This document shows, piece by piece, positions 17,696 through 26,467 of a DNA stretch of 64,000 bases. Source of the DNA: Aeriscardovia sp. (GTDB lineage: Bacteria; Actinomycetota; Actinomycetes; Actinomycetales; Bifidobacteriaceae); NCBI GenBank assembly GCA_017538895.1, contig JAFYHY010000097.1, positions 1 through 64,000 on the forward strand. The letters run 5' to 3'. A program made the position numbers and the translations under genes. The notes below the pieces were generated by a model, which worked only from the letters and a program-made list of their open reading frames with translations, had not been told where the DNA came from and made no database searches. Positions within the stretch are counted from its first letter, which is position 1. Every line of letters starts with the position of its first letter.

Positions 17696-18913
17696 TCAGC
17701 GAAGAGCAGCTCGTAATTCGTTAACCTTGTTGGTTTGTTCCCATGTGAAATCAGCATCATCGCGACCAAAATGACCATAAGCAGCTGTCTTACGGTAGAT
17801 TGGTCGTAGTAAATCGAGTTCGTCGATGATTGCTGCTGGACGTAGATCGAAGACCGAGCGGACAGCGCTTTCGATTTGAGATCGTGTAATGCCATCACGT
17901 TCAGTTCCAAAGGTTTCTACGTTAATGGCAACTGGATTTGCAACACCAATTGCGTACGCAATTTGGACTTCGGCAACATGAGCGAGTCCAGCGGCCACAA
18001 TATTTTTTGCTACCCATCGTGCGGCATATGCTCCAGAACGGTCTACCTTTGATGGGTCTTTTCCTGAAAAGGCTCCACCACCGTGGTGGGCTGCACCACC
18101 GTAGGTGTCGACAATAATTTTTCGTCCTGTCAAGCCTGCGTCAGCGGCAGGACCACCCAGAATAAAGGAACCTGTTGGGTTCACAAGAAGGCGATAAGAA
18201 TCATGTTTGACTGTATCACCGCACCATTCATCAAGTATTGGTGTAACGACATGTTCTTTAATTAAGGTCTTTAGGGTTGATTGGTCAAGATCATCATCGT
18301 GTTGTGCAGAAACAATGACTGTGTCAACGCGAACTGGTCGTCCTTCAGCATTGTATTCTAATGTAACTTGAGTTTTACCATCAGGACGTAAACCACTGAT
18401 AATGTTCTTCTTACGTACTTCAGCTAGTCGGTATGCCATGCGGCTCGCGATTGTGATTGGCATTGGCATATAGACTGGAGTTTCATCACAGGCGTAACCG
18501 AACATGACGCCCTGATCTCCTGCTCCTTGCTGTTCGTATAAATATTCTTTTTGTTCTGCTGTCATTTCGCTAGCGCGTTGAACACGGTTAACACCTTGTT
18601 CAATTTCTGGACTTTGTTGTCCGATTGCAACAAGGACACCGCAGGAATCAGCATCGAGTCCAATATGTGAACTGGTATATCCAATTTCTCGTACTACATT
18701 GCGAACAACTTGTTGTACTTCGCTATAGCCTTGGGAATCTATTTCACCAAAAACGAAGAATTGTCCTCGTGTTGCTGAGGTTTCGACAGCGACGTGGGAC
18801 GCTTTATCTTGTGCTAAAAGGTCGTCGAGAATAGCATCAGAAATTTGATCACAAATCTTATCTGGATGCCCTTCAGTTACTGATTCTGCAGTTATCAAAC
18901 GCGGTTCCGCCAT
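17696..18913 (-). CDS. metK: S-adenosylmethionine synthetase
   Basis: A 405-residue MetK that makes SAM from methionine and ATP. Family signatures seen: [16 protein letters not shown] at the N-terminus, [12 protein letters not shown], and the P-loop-like [19 protein letters not shown]. Length is standard. A ribosome site (AAGGAG) precedes the ATG. No SAM riboswitch fits in the 106 bp upstream, which instead hold the rpoZ terminator. It heads a run of six minus-strand genes (metK, priA, HAD, fmt, rsmB, dedA). Confidence 0.97.
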   Translation of the reverse strand: MAEPRLITAESVTEGHPDKICDQISDAILDDLLAQDKASHVAVETSATRGQFFVFGEIDSQGYSEVQQVVRNVVREIGYTSSHIGLDADSCGVLVAIGQQSPEIEQGVNRVQRASEMTAEQKEYLYEQQGAGDQGVMFGYACDETPVYMPMPITIASRMAYRLAEVRKKNIISGLRPDGKTQVTLEYNAEGRPVRVDTVIVSAQHDDDLDQSTLKTLIKEHVVTPILDEWCGDTVKHDSYRLLVNPTGSFILGGPAADAGLTGRKIIVDTYGGAAHHGGGAFSGKDPSKVDRSGAYAARWVAKNIVAAGLAHVAEVQIAYAIGVANPVAINVETFGTERDGITRSQIESAVRSVFDLRPAAIIDELDLLRPIYRKTAAYGHFGRDDADFTWEQTNKVNELRAALR

Positions 18914-18960
18914 GATTCTCCTTTATCTTGTTGCATGCAGCGGAGCAAATGGAATTTAAT

Positions 18961-19005
18961 ATAATAAAAGTCTCCCGCAGACAATGAGATAATCTGAGGG
19001 AGACT
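18961..19005 (-). terminator. Terminator of rpoZ
   Basis: Near-perfect stem with outer 8 bp (18969-18976 with 18998-19005) and inner CAGA/TCTG, one mismatch, followed on the minus strand by a T-rich tract. It lies 15 bp past the rpoZ stop and separates it from metK. Confidence 0.75.
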
Positions 19006-19019
19006 CTTCGTGAGTTTAA

Positions 19020-19514
19020 TCAGTCATCTTCTTCTTCGTCATCATCTATGTCGAGGAAGCCCATGTCAATGTCATCTTCTTCTGATTCGTCATCACGATC
19101 AACGATGTCATCATCGTCATCATCATCGGTATCGTTAGAATCTTCTGCATCATCAGCAGCATCAACTGCAGCAGCAGAATCGACATCGGCAGCAGAAACT
19201 GGAATGCTGGTTGTAGCATTCATTAATGGAGTACGCTCATTCTCTTTTTCATCAGAACCAAGTGTCTCCTCAAGCAAACCTTCATTAATTTCTCGGAATG
19301 CGATTGATAAAGGCTTCTCATCATTTTCATATTCAACCAGAGGACCAACGTTTTGTAATAATCCTTCATTTAACTGATTGAAATATGAGTTAATCTGGCG
19401 TGCTCGTTTTGCAGCAAAAATAGACAACGCATACTTGGAATCCGCATGCTTCATAAGCTCATCAATTGGCGGATTTCCTAATCCCTGCGGTTCAGGGGTA
19501 GTGCCTAATGGCAT
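19020..19514 (-). CDS. rpoZ: RNA polymerase omega subunit with long acidic tail
   Basis: A 164-residue omega, the small subunit that holds the beta' C-terminus during assembly. The core is recognisable: [28 protein letters not shown], and a second block [13 protein letters not shown]. Typical omega has about 70-110 residues; here about 60 more follow, mostly Asp and Glu (about residues 117-164). The gene lies between gmk and metK, the standard actinobacterial place. The acidic tail matches a similar tail on RpoC in this genome. Confidence 0.9.
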   Translation of the reverse strand: MPLGTTPEPQGLGNPPIDELMKHADSKYALSIFAAKRARQINSYFNQLNEGLLQNVGPLVEYENDEKPLSIAFREINEGLLEETLGSDEKENERTPLMNATTSIPVSAADVDSAAAVDAADDAEDSNDTDDDDDDDIVDRDDESEEDDIDMGFLDIDDDEEEDD

Positions 19515-19645
19515 ACTTTCACTCCCTCAGACTCGATCCGATGGGTTACGATGTTACGGCTGAGCTGACAGTCTTCTCATCGAAACTGTGTATAGTTTAC
19601 AGTATCACGACGGATGTATGTGTATATTCTTAATACTTAGTTGTT

Positions 19646-20233
19646 TTATATCGTTTCAATACCAGATGCAATAGCATCCCATAGTTCATCTGCAGCAGAA
19701 TCAACTGTTTGGTTTACAATAACGCAATCAAATTCGTCTTGCGCTGCAAGCTCTGTGCGTGCAGTTTGTAAGCGTGCTTTTTTCTGTTCTTCTGATTCGG
19801 TTCCACGTTCACTTAAACGACTAATCAGATCATCAAAACTTGGTGGCGCAAGGAAGATAGAAAGGATTTCTAATCCTAATTCAGCTGCATGTTTTTTAAC
19901 GCGGCGAGCTCCTTGCAAATCAATTTCCAATACTGGTGGTAATGCATCATTGGTTAAATGATCTAGTACAGGTTGTAATGGTGTTCCATATTGAGCCATA
20001 CCGTGTACAACTGCTGTTTCAAGGAAATCCCCTGCTTCTTTCATCTGGTTGAATGAATCATTAGATAAGAAAATATAATCTTTACCATTTTCTTCTCCAG
20101 GTCTTGGAGCTCGTGTCGTTGCTGATACTGAGACCCAAATCTCTGGATGTTTTGCTCGTAATGCAGCTTCAACTGTTCCTTTACCAACAGCAGTTGGTCC
20201 AGTCAGAATAATTAAACGACGTGAATGACTCAT
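19646..20233 (-). CDS. gmk: Guanylate kinase
   Basis: A 195-residue GMP kinase. The P-loop is GPTAVGKGT, the GMP-binding segment is SVSATTRAPRPGEENGKDYIF, and the lid region with ISRLSERGTES is present. Start is ATG at 20233 with AAAGGAC upstream. It stands only 19 bp after the tyrS terminator hairpin, leaving almost no room for its own promoter. Confidence 0.96.
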   Translation of the reverse strand: MSHSRRLIILTGPTAVGKGTVEAALRAKHPEIWVSVSATTRAPRPGEENGKDYIFLSNDSFNQMKEAGDFLETAVVHGMAQYGTPLQPVLDHLTNDALPPVLEIDLQGARRVKKHAAELGLEILSIFLAPPSFDDLISRLSERGTESEEQKKARLQTARTELAAQDEFDCVIVNQTVDSAADELWDAIASGIETI

Positions 20234-20252
20234 ATGAAGAACTGTCCTTTCG

Positions 20253-20295
20253 AAAAAGCAGTATGACTTCTAGGATTAGAGAGTCATACTGCTTT
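20253..20295 (-). terminator. Terminator downstream of tyrS
   Basis: Perfect 14-bp stem (20255-20268 with 20282-20295), 13-base loop, then five T on the minus strand. It closes the tdc-tyrS unit and lies 19 bp upstream of the gmk start. Confidence 0.82.
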
Positions 20296-20313
20296 CAATC
20301 TACTCTTCTTTTT

Positions 20314-21576
20314 TTACTCTTGTGTTTCATCGAGCACATGAGCAAGAGTATATTTTTTCTTTCCTCGACGGATGACAACAAAACGGCCATCAAAGGACGT
20401 ATGAGGATCAATCATGCTAGTAATATTAGTAATCTTTTCCCCATTGATCGTGATAGCACCATGTATGATATCTTCTCGTGCTTGACGCTTTGATGATTCA
20501 ATACCTGAGGTGACGAGCAAGTCAACAATATTAGCACTATCTGATGTAATGGTGACAGATGGTACTTTCTCGAATGCTTGTTCCACTTCATCAGCTGTCA
20601 AGTTGCTAATACACCCATTAAACAATACTTGTGAAATTTTCTCAGCTTCAAGCATTGCTTTTTCACCATGGACAAAGGTAGTTACTTCTTGTGCAAGACG
20701 ACGTTGTGCTTCACGCTCTTCTGGATGTTCTTGTACTTTTGCTTCAAGTTCTTCAATTTCTTCTTTACTTAAGAAGGTAAAGTACTTGAGGTATTTCACC
20801 ACATCACGATCATCTTGATTAATCCAGAATTGATAGAACTCATATGGAGAAGTTTTCTTTGGATCAAGCCAAACAGCACCACCAGCAGACTTACCAAACT
20901 TAGTTCCATCAGCTTTCAGCATTAATGGGATAGTGAGACCATAAACATTTGCTGTGTTGTGCTTACGATGAATAAGATCAACACCGTCAGTAAGATTACC
21001 CCATTGATCAGCACCACCGATCTGTAATTGAACATTATTATTCTCATACAGATGAAGAAAATCAATGGATTGAAGAATTTGATAACTGAATTCTGTAAAG
21101 GAAATACCGTTTGCCATACGTGAGGAAACAGCTTCCTTTGAGAGCATTGAGTTGACGCTGAAATCTTTTCCGTAGTTACGTAGGAAATCTAAGAGTGATA
21201 ACTTATTTAACCAATCATAATTATCAACAATATGGAAATCTTCAGTTCCGAAAAGATGGATCATCTGTTCGGTTAACGCAGCCTCATTTTTCCGTACTTG
21301 CTCTCGGGTTTGTAGAACACGTTCAGTGGAACGTCCTGATGGGTCACCAATTGCTCCCGTTCCTCCGCCAATGAGGATGTATGGATGATGTCCTGCAAGT
21401 TGGAATCGTTTGAGGACAATAAAAGGAATAAGATGCCCGACGTGAAGAGAATCTCCTGTTGGATCAGTTCCACAATAGAGAGAAATTGGTCCTTTTTCAA
21501 GCAGAGCTTTAAGTCCTTCAGCATCAGTTTGTTGGTTGATTGCGCCACGCCATTCCAACTCTTCAAGAATATCCAT
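20314..21576 (-). CDS. tyrS: Tyrosyl-tRNA synthetase, Firmicute-like
   Basis: A 420-residue class I TyrRS that charges tRNA-Tyr. The HIGH motif is HVGHL (residues 45-48), the KMSKS equivalent is KFGKS (near 233), and an S4 RNA-binding domain forms the C-terminus. Core segments such as GGGTGAIGDPSGRSTERVLQ and QLQIGGADQWGN look, from memory, like the enzyme of lactobacilli and enterococci rather than that of actinobacteria, where the first block is usually FDPTAPSLHVGHL. It is 114 bp downstream of a tyrosine decarboxylase on the same strand, and tdc clusters of lactic acid bacteria also carry a tyrS. Whether the genome holds a second, native tyrS cannot be seen here. Confidence 0.95.
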   Translation of the reverse strand: MDILEELEWRGAINQQTDAEGLKALLEKGPISLYCGTDPTGDSLHVGHLIPFIVLKRFQLAGHHPYILIGGGTGAIGDPSGRSTERVLQTREQVRKNEAALTEQMIHLFGTEDFHIVDNYDWLNKLSLLDFLRNYGKDFSVNSMLSKEAVSSRMANGISFTEFSYQILQSIDFLHLYENNNVQLQIGGADQWGNLTDGVDLIHRKHNTANVYGLTIPLMLKADGTKFGKSAGGAVWLDPKKTSPYEFYQFWINQDDRDVVKYLKYFTFLSKEEIEELEAKVQEHPEEREAQRRLAQEVTTFVHGEKAMLEAEKISQVLFNGCISNLTADEVEQAFEKVPSVTITSDSANIVDLLVTSGIESSKRQAREDIIHGAITINGEKITNITSMIDPHTSFDGRFVVIRRGKKKYTLAHVLDETQE

Positions 21577-21642
21577 CAGCTGAAAATCCCTTCTATTTCG
21601 TATATATACTTGTTCATTAATTTACGTTTGTACACAGTGATG

Positions 21643-21679
21643 GGGATAGGAATACTTATTTTTCGTATATCACTATCCC
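21643..21679 (-). other. Hairpin between tdc and tyrS
   Basis: GGGATAG (21643-21649) pairs with CTATCCC (21673-21679), with an inner ATAC/GTAT pair around an AT-rich loop. No T run follows on the minus strand, so it is probably not a terminator; an RNA processing or stability site in a tdc-tyrS transcript is possible. Confidence 0.35.
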
Positions 21680-21690
21680 ACATGTGATGT

Positions 21691-23550
21691 TTATTGTTCT
21701 GTTTGAATGCGTTGTAATGCTTGAGTAAGATACTTCTCCATTGCTGTTTTAATTTCGCCAGCATAACGAGCAAAATTATCTTTATCATACATAAATGGCG
21801 TTAAAATGCAGGCACGGAGTATTGTTACTTTTTGAGCTTTTTGCCATTCTTCTCCGGTGAATCCGCAGGATTCTACAAAGTGAAGTGGGCTATCACCATA
21901 ATCTGGTTTAGCAAAATCAGTGTGTGAAGTCAGGAATTCTTTATCGTAGGCTGATCCTGTATAGATAGAAGTTTCATCAAAGAAGGTATGATTCAATCGA
22001 TTCATATCATCAATATTCTGGTTATTTTCTATATTGAATGCCCAGTCCACGATATTGAAATCTGGTGTAACAAGTGGATGCGCTATAATATGGACGCCAT
22101 TAATGGTGAAATCAAGTGTCTTAAGGAAATCGTAGAAGCGGTTGGCTGCTTCAATGGATTGGCCAATTAATTTTCCGTATCCTGTAATATTTAATGGCAA
22201 GACATGATGTGCTACCCAGACACTTGCTGCTGTAGCACCTGCTTTAGATCCTTCGAGGATATAAGCACCAAGGAGTGCTGGGGCTTCTGTTCCTTTTTCA
22301 AAGACATATGTTGCAAAGTAAGAAATGACATTACGCATTCTGATATCACGAATTGCGATTCCACCTGCTGCATATGGAACATATCCCATTTTATGCGGAT
22401 CGACAGTGACAGAATCTGCACGTGAGATGTGAACTAATGCATTATATACATCTTGAGATAAGTATTCTTTATTTTCTTGGAAGACATGATACTCGTAATG
22501 CATTTCTTTGAGGTGATCATATGGGATAACGTCATTGTGTGAATCAAGAACCAGTGATCGTGCATATCCACCATAAGCTGCATCAACATGGAAATAGAAA
22601 TCAATGCCTTCTTGCTTTAATGTATCTCGTAGATCCGCTATTTTATCAACATAATCGATAGCGCCTTCCTCTGTTGATCCTACAACAGCGACGACACCAA
22701 GAATTGGAATATGCTGATCAGTAAGAGAACGGATAATTTCTTCTAATGCGCTGACATCCATATGGTAGTGATCATCAACTGGTACAGCAATAACTTGGTC
22801 AAGACCGATACCAATAATATCTGCTGCTTTCAGCCAACTATAATGCTTTGTTTGTGGGACGATCCATTTACCAAGTTTAGAGAGATCTCCTCCAGCGCGT
22901 GCAGATTTCTCTTTAATACGATCGATCATTTCTTCATCGCATTGTTCTAGACAATCCATAATATCTGAAACAGACATATTTAATAATTGCCAGTCTGTTT
23001 TGTCAGCGACTAATTCAGGTTTTACTTCTTTCATTGCTAATGGTAAAGACTTGATATTACGGGCGTACCATAATCCTTCTAAATTAGCTAAGGAACCATC
23101 AGCAACAATATGACCCCACCCTTTATCGAAACCAAAGAGGCATGCAAAATCATGGCCAACTTCTTCTTCCATCTGGCTAGTCGCTGGAGAAGATTCATAG
23201 GCAACGTTATTACCATTCCATAACATTGCATATGAGTATGCTAAGAGAGATGGCATCAATGTTTCAGAATTCATTTGGCCCCAGTATCGTGGTGAATGCC
23301 ATGGAATAGAAGAAGCTTGTAATCTATCAGATAGTTCTTGAAGAACAGACTTCATTTTTTGTTCAGTAGCTTTGAAACTCTCAGAAACTTGATCGTCATG
23401 ACTAATTAAAGGCGCATCCTGTACCATATAATTTTTACGCCACTCTAAATGCTCTGTGACCATATGATCTAGCAAATCTTTATAAAGATCACCATTTTCT
23501 GCTTTATCTCCAATAAATAAAGCATCGAGATTTAAATCATCATTAGCCAT
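21691..23550 (-). CDS. tdc: Tyrosine decarboxylase (PLP-dependent, group II)
   Basis: A 619-residue PLP enzyme that very probably converts tyrosine to tyramine and CO2. The PLP lysine lies in [15 protein letters not shown] (about residue 387), the cofactor Asp-x-Ala in [10 protein letters not shown], and long segments ([55 protein letters not shown]) match, from memory, TyrDC of enterococci and lactobacilli almost word for word; length (about 620) fits too. It is not the 460-residue GadB type. Bacterial TyrDC gives acid resistance and energy through tyrosine/tyramine exchange, but no tyrosine/tyramine antiporter lies within the window. It has its own upstream region with two palindromes. Low homology to actinobacterial decarboxylases suggests transfer from Lactobacillales. 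Confidence 0.93.
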   Translation of the reverse strand: MANDDLNLDALFIGDKAENGDLYKDLLDHMVTEHLEWRKNYMVQDAPLISHDDQVSESFKATEQKMKSVLQELSDRLQASSIPWHSPRYWGQMNSETLMPSLLAYSYAMLWNGNNVAYESSPATSQMEEEVGHDFACLFGFDKGWGHIVADGSLANLEGLWYARNIKSLPLAMKEVKPELVADKTDWQLLNMSVSDIMDCLEQCDEEMIDRIKEKSARAGGDLSKLGKWIVPQTKHYSWLKAADIIGIGLDQVIAVPVDDHYHMDVSALEEIIRSLTDQHIPILGVVAVVGSTEEGAIDYVDKIADLRDTLKQEGIDFYFHVDAAYGGYARSLVLDSHNDVIPYDHLKEMHYEYHVFQENKEYLSQDVYNALVHISRADSVTVDPHKMGYVPYAAGGIAIRDIRMRNVISYFATYVFEKGTEAPALLGAYILEGSKAGATAASVWVAHHVLPLNITGYGKLIGQSIEAANRFYDFLKTLDFTINGVHIIAHPLVTPDFNIVDWAFNIENNQNIDDMNRLNHTFFDETSIYTGSAYDKEFLTSHTDFAKPDYGDSPLHFVESCGFTGEEWQKAQKVTILRACILTPFMYDKDNFARYAGEIKTAMEKYLTQALQRIQTEQ

Positions 23551-23574
23551 TTTCTTCTCTTTTACCTATTACGA

Positions 23575-23640
23575 GACCTTCTGATACAACATCGAAGGTC
23601 ATACGTTCATTTCAGTAGAATTGATAAAATTCCTTATCAA
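23575..23640 (-). promoter_or_regulatory. Two palindromes upstream of tdc
   Basis: GACCTTC (23575-23581) pairs with GAAGGTC (23594-23600) across 12 bases, and TTGATAA (23621-23627) pairs with TTATCAA (23634-23640) across 6 bases; both are perfect. They lie 25-90 bp upstream of the tdc start, where promoter, operator or leader elements are expected. No T-box signature was recognised. Function is inferred from position. Confidence 0.4.
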
Positions 23641-23724
23641 TGGTAAGTCTATTTTGCTTCATTCCTAAAATTTTTCATGCTTATCTCAGTGTTTGTGAAA
23701 CAAAAAATTGATTTAGATGAATGG

Positions 23725-23768
23725 AAAAAGGGGTTCCTTTCTTTTTTATTAGAAAGGAACCCCTTTTT
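23725..23768. terminator. Terminator between nusB and tdc
   Basis: Perfect 18-bp stem (23725-23742 with 23751-23768), 8-base T-rich loop; the A5/T5 ends allow function on either strand. It lies 43 bp past the nusB stop and isolates the tdc-tyrS unit from efp-nusB. Confidence 0.88.
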
Positions 23769-23810
23769 TACATTTATCAGTAAGAAAATATTCATCATTA
23801 GTAGAATATT

Positions 23811-24314
23811 TTATTCTGCGTCTAATTCACTATTTTCTTCTTGAATGGATGATGAAGCATCTATTTCTGTTTCATCATCGGTAGAAACTGAATTATCCGT
23901 TGTGGTAGAAGAGACTAGAGTCTTATCATCGGCAATAGAGCTTAATACACCGTGTATAAAAGCTGGTGAATCTGCATCAGAATATTGTTCTGCAAGCTGT
24001 ACTGCTTCGTGAATAGCAATTGCTGATGAGATCTCTGGGTTATAAAGGATTTCCCAGGCAGCAATACGCATAATGTTACGATCGACAACAGCCATACGAT
24101 TGATGGACCAGCTGGAATGGTCGTTTAAAATGCGATTCAATTCGAATCGATGTTCTGCAACACCTTCAACGATTTCAATAGCATATGCTGGTAAAGGCGT
24201 CTGGGTTCCAGGCATAGCAATACGCTCTTGTAAAAGAGATTTGAAATCTTGCCTTTTCTCATCAGCTTCATACAGTGTACTTAAAGCTCGTCGACGAGCA
24301 GTAAATCGGGCCAT
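23811..24314 (-). CDS. nusB: Transcription antitermination factor NusB
   Basis: A 167-residue NusB, the RNA-binding antitermination factor for rRNA transcription. The N-terminus MARFTARRRALSTLYEADEKRQ, the central MRIAAWEILYNPEISSAIAIHEAVQLAEQYSD region (seen as AAWEIL and AIHEAVQLA) and GVLSSI are typical. About 40 extra, Ser/Thr/Asp/Glu-rich residues follow the fold, as in several actinobacteria. It follows efp by 23 bp and is probably co-transcribed with it. Confidence 0.95.
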   Translation of the reverse strand: MARFTARRRALSTLYEADEKRQDFKSLLQERIAMPGTQTPLPAYAIEIVEGVAEHRFELNRILNDHSSWSINRMAVVDRNIMRIAAWEILYNPEISSAIAIHEAVQLAEQYSDADSPAFIHGVLSSIADDKTLVSSTTTDNSVSTDDETEIDASSSIQEENSELDAE

Positions 24315-24337
24315 ATTATTAGTCTCTGCTCACGTTC

Positions 24338-24901
24338 TCAGTTCTCACGGCCAAGGTAGGAACCATCACGAGTATCTACCTTTACGCGTTCACCTTCATT
24401 AACGAATAATGGAACTTGGATTTCTGCTCCAGTTTCAACAGTTGCTGGCTTAGTACCGGCATTAGAACGATTGCCCTGAAGACCTGGCTCAGTATGAGTA
24501 ATTGTCAAAACGACAGAAGCTGGAAGCTGAACGCTTAATGCATTTCCATCATGGAATGAAACAACACAATCGGTTCCTTCAATCAAATACTTAGCTTGAT
24601 CTCCAAGAAGAGCTTCTGAGATAGTGACTTGATCATATGTAGTCATATCCATGAAGACGTAATCATTACCATCTTTATAAGAATATTGAAGGTTACGATT
24701 ATCGACGGTTTCAAAATCAACCTTTACGCCTGCGTTAAAGGTACGTTCAACCTGCTTGCCAGAAAGAACATCCTTGATAGTGGTACGGACGAAAGCTGGT
24801 CCTTTACCTGGCTTGACATGCTGGAACTTAATGACTGTCCATAACTTACCGTCGAGGTTTAAAACGGATCCATTCTTAATATCATTGGTTGTTTGTGCCA
24901 T
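24338..24901 (-). CDS. efp: Translation elongation factor P
   Basis: A 187-residue EF-P, which relieves ribosomes stalled on proline runs. It begins [21 protein letters not shown]. The tip loop of the KOW domain reads [15 protein letters not shown], with Lys at the usual modification site; two OB-like domains follow, ending with the [16 protein letters not shown] signature. A GGAGGAT ribosome site precedes the ATG. Confidence 0.97.
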   Translation of the reverse strand: MAQTTNDIKNGSVLNLDGKLWTVIKFQHVKPGKGPAFVRTTIKDVLSGKQVERTFNAGVKVDFETVDNRNLQYSYKDGNDYVFMDMTTYDQVTISEALLGDQAKYLIEGTDCVVSFHDGNALSVQLPASVVLTITHTEPGLQGNRSNAGTKPATVETGAEIQVPLFVNEGERVKVDTRDGSYLGREN

Positions 24902-25009
24902 GTGATCCTCCTCTGCTCATCCTTGAAGATTTATGAAATTTAAAAATAATCGCATTTTATTATGCCATATACCTATGTCATACTAGCGATTTTTAAGTGT
25001 TGACATACA

Positions 25010-25046
25010 AAAATAGGAAAAGCCCGGGTTTGTCCGGGCTTTTCCT
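25010..25046 (-). terminator. Terminator of tuf / str operon
   Basis: Perfect 13-bp GC-rich stem (25015-25027 with 25034-25046), 6-base loop, then TATTTTTG on the minus strand. It lies 29 bp past the tuf stop codon. Confidence 0.9.
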
Positions 25047-25074
25047 TTCTGTCAGTTAGTTGACACTAACAAAC

Positions 25075-26274
25075 TCACTTGATGATTTCGGTAACACGAC
25101 CAGAACCAACAGTACGTCCGCCTTCACGGATTGCGAAGGTCTGACCCTTTTCAAGAGCAACTGCCTGAAGAAGGTTGACGGTGAAGTTTGCGTGATCGCC
25201 AGGCTGAACCATTTCAACGCCTTCTGGGAGGGAAATGGTACCAGTTACATCAGTGGTACGAATGTAGAACTGTGGACGATAGTTGGTGAAGAATGGAGTG
25301 TGACGTCCGCCTTCATCCTTGGTAAGAACGTAAACTTCTGCCTTGAAGTCGGTGTGTGGGGTGACGCTGCCTGGAAGAGCGAGGACCTGACCACGCTCAA
25401 CCTGATCACGGTTGACACCACGGAGAAGAAGACCAGTGTTATCGCCTGCTTCTGCCTCATCCATCTGCTTGTGGAAGGTTTCGATGGAGGTAACAGTTGT
25501 CTTCTGGGTTGGACGAATACCAACGATCTCGACTTCGGTTCCTGGAGTGATCTTACCGCGCTCAATACGGCCGGTAACAACGGTTCCACGACCGGAGATG
25601 GTGAAGACATCCTCGATTGGCATGAGGAATGGCTTATCAAGATCATGGGTTGGGGTTGGGATGTATTCGTCAACAGCATCCATAAGCTTCTTGACGGATT
25701 CAACCCACTTGTCATGATCCTTGAAGTCATCATGAAGTGCGCCGTATGCAGAAGTCTGGATGATTGGGCAGTCACGATCGAAACCGTTTTCTTCAAGAAG
25801 ATCACGGGTTTCTTCTTCGACAAGCTCGATCATTTCTGGATCGTCAACCATATCGCACTTGTTCAAAGCAACGAGAATACGTGGGACACCGACCTGCTTT
25901 GCAAGAAGAACGTGTTCGCGGGTCTGAGCCATAGGACCATCGTTAGCAGCGACAACAAGAATTGCACCATCCATCTGTGCAGCGCCGGTAATCATGTTCT
26001 TAACATAATCGGCGTGGCCTGGAGCATCGATGTGAGCATAGTGACGCTTATCGGTCTCATACTCAATGTGGGCAATATTGATGGTGATACCACGGGTCTT
26101 CTCTTCTGGAGCAGAATCGATCTGATCGAAATCATACTCTGGGTTGAGATCTGGGTATTCCTCATGCAAAACCTTAGAGATTGCTGCAGTGAGGGTAGTC
26201 TTGCCGTGATCGATGTGGCCGATGGTACCGACGTTTACGTGCGGCTTGGTGCGCTCATATTTGGCCTTTGCCAT
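25075..26274 (-). CDS. tuf: Elongation factor Tu
   Basis: A 399-residue EF-Tu that delivers aminoacyl-tRNA to the ribosome. G1 is [10 protein letters not shown], the switch region holds RGITI, G3 DAPGHADY, G4 NKCDMVDD; domains 2 and 3 are complete through [12 protein letters not shown]. Ribosome site AGGAGG precedes the ATG. It is the last gene of the rpsL-rpsG-fusA-tuf string, 193 bp from fusA, with its own likely promoter in the gap. A 452-residue frame on the opposite strand is only a shadow of this gene. Confidence 0.98.
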   Translation of the reverse strand: MAKAKYERTKPHVNVGTIGHIDHGKTTLTAAISKVLHEEYPDLNPEYDFDQIDSAPEEKTRGITINIAHIEYETDKRHYAHIDAPGHADYVKNMITGAAQMDGAILVVAANDGPMAQTREHVLLAKQVGVPRILVALNKCDMVDDPEMIELVEEETRDLLEENGFDRDCPIIQTSAYGALHDDFKDHDKWVESVKKLMDAVDEYIPTPTHDLDKPFLMPIEDVFTISGRGTVVTGRIERGKITPGTEVEIVGIRPTQKTTVTSIETFHKQMDEAEAGDNTGLLLRGVNRDQVERGQVLALPGSVTPHTDFKAEVYVLTKDEGGRHTPFFTNYRPQFYIRTTDVTGTISLPEGVEMVQPGDHANFTVNLLQAVALEKGQTFAIREGGRTVGSGRVTEIIK

Positions 26275-26379
26275 GTGCAGTCCTCCTGGACAATTAGTAG
26301 ATACTTCCCCATTGGAAGCACTAACTACACTTTATACCTTTATTTTTATTCGTGTACCGACGTGCGGTCATTGGTACTG

Positions 26380-26408
26380 ATTTTACCGATGACCGACGAC
26401 CGATACAA
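26380..26408 (-). promoter_or_regulatory. Probable tuf promoter overlapped by an inverted repeat
   Basis: On the minus strand TTGTAT (26403-26408) and TAAAAT (26380-26385) are 17 bp apart, a good sigma-A pair about 105 bp upstream of tuf. A 12-bp inverted repeat with one mismatch (26365-26376 with 26384-26395) overlaps the -10 box and could be an operator or a leader hairpin. Confidence 0.5.
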
Positions 26409-26467
26409 AAGAAAATAGCACGCTTTAAGTAACTATATTTTTAATATTAGCTACTTAGTTTAGCGAA

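Noticed and set aside
18914-19019. SAM riboswitch upstream of metK
   Set aside because: The 106-bp gap holds the rpoZ terminator and none of the conserved SAM-riboswitch segments.
19048-19377. Ser-rich plus-strand frame opposite rpoZ
   Set aside because: Simply the reverse reading of the Asp/Glu-rich tail codons of rpoZ.
21691-23550. Glutamate decarboxylase
   Set aside because: Length about 620 and the sequence blocks match tyrosine decarboxylase; GadB is about 460 residues with different motifs around the PLP lysine.
25060-26418. 452-residue open frame on the plus strand
   Set aside because: It lies antisense to tuf, has Trp/Cys/Asn-rich composition and no plausible domain; it exists because highly expressed codons of tuf avoid stops on the opposite strand.
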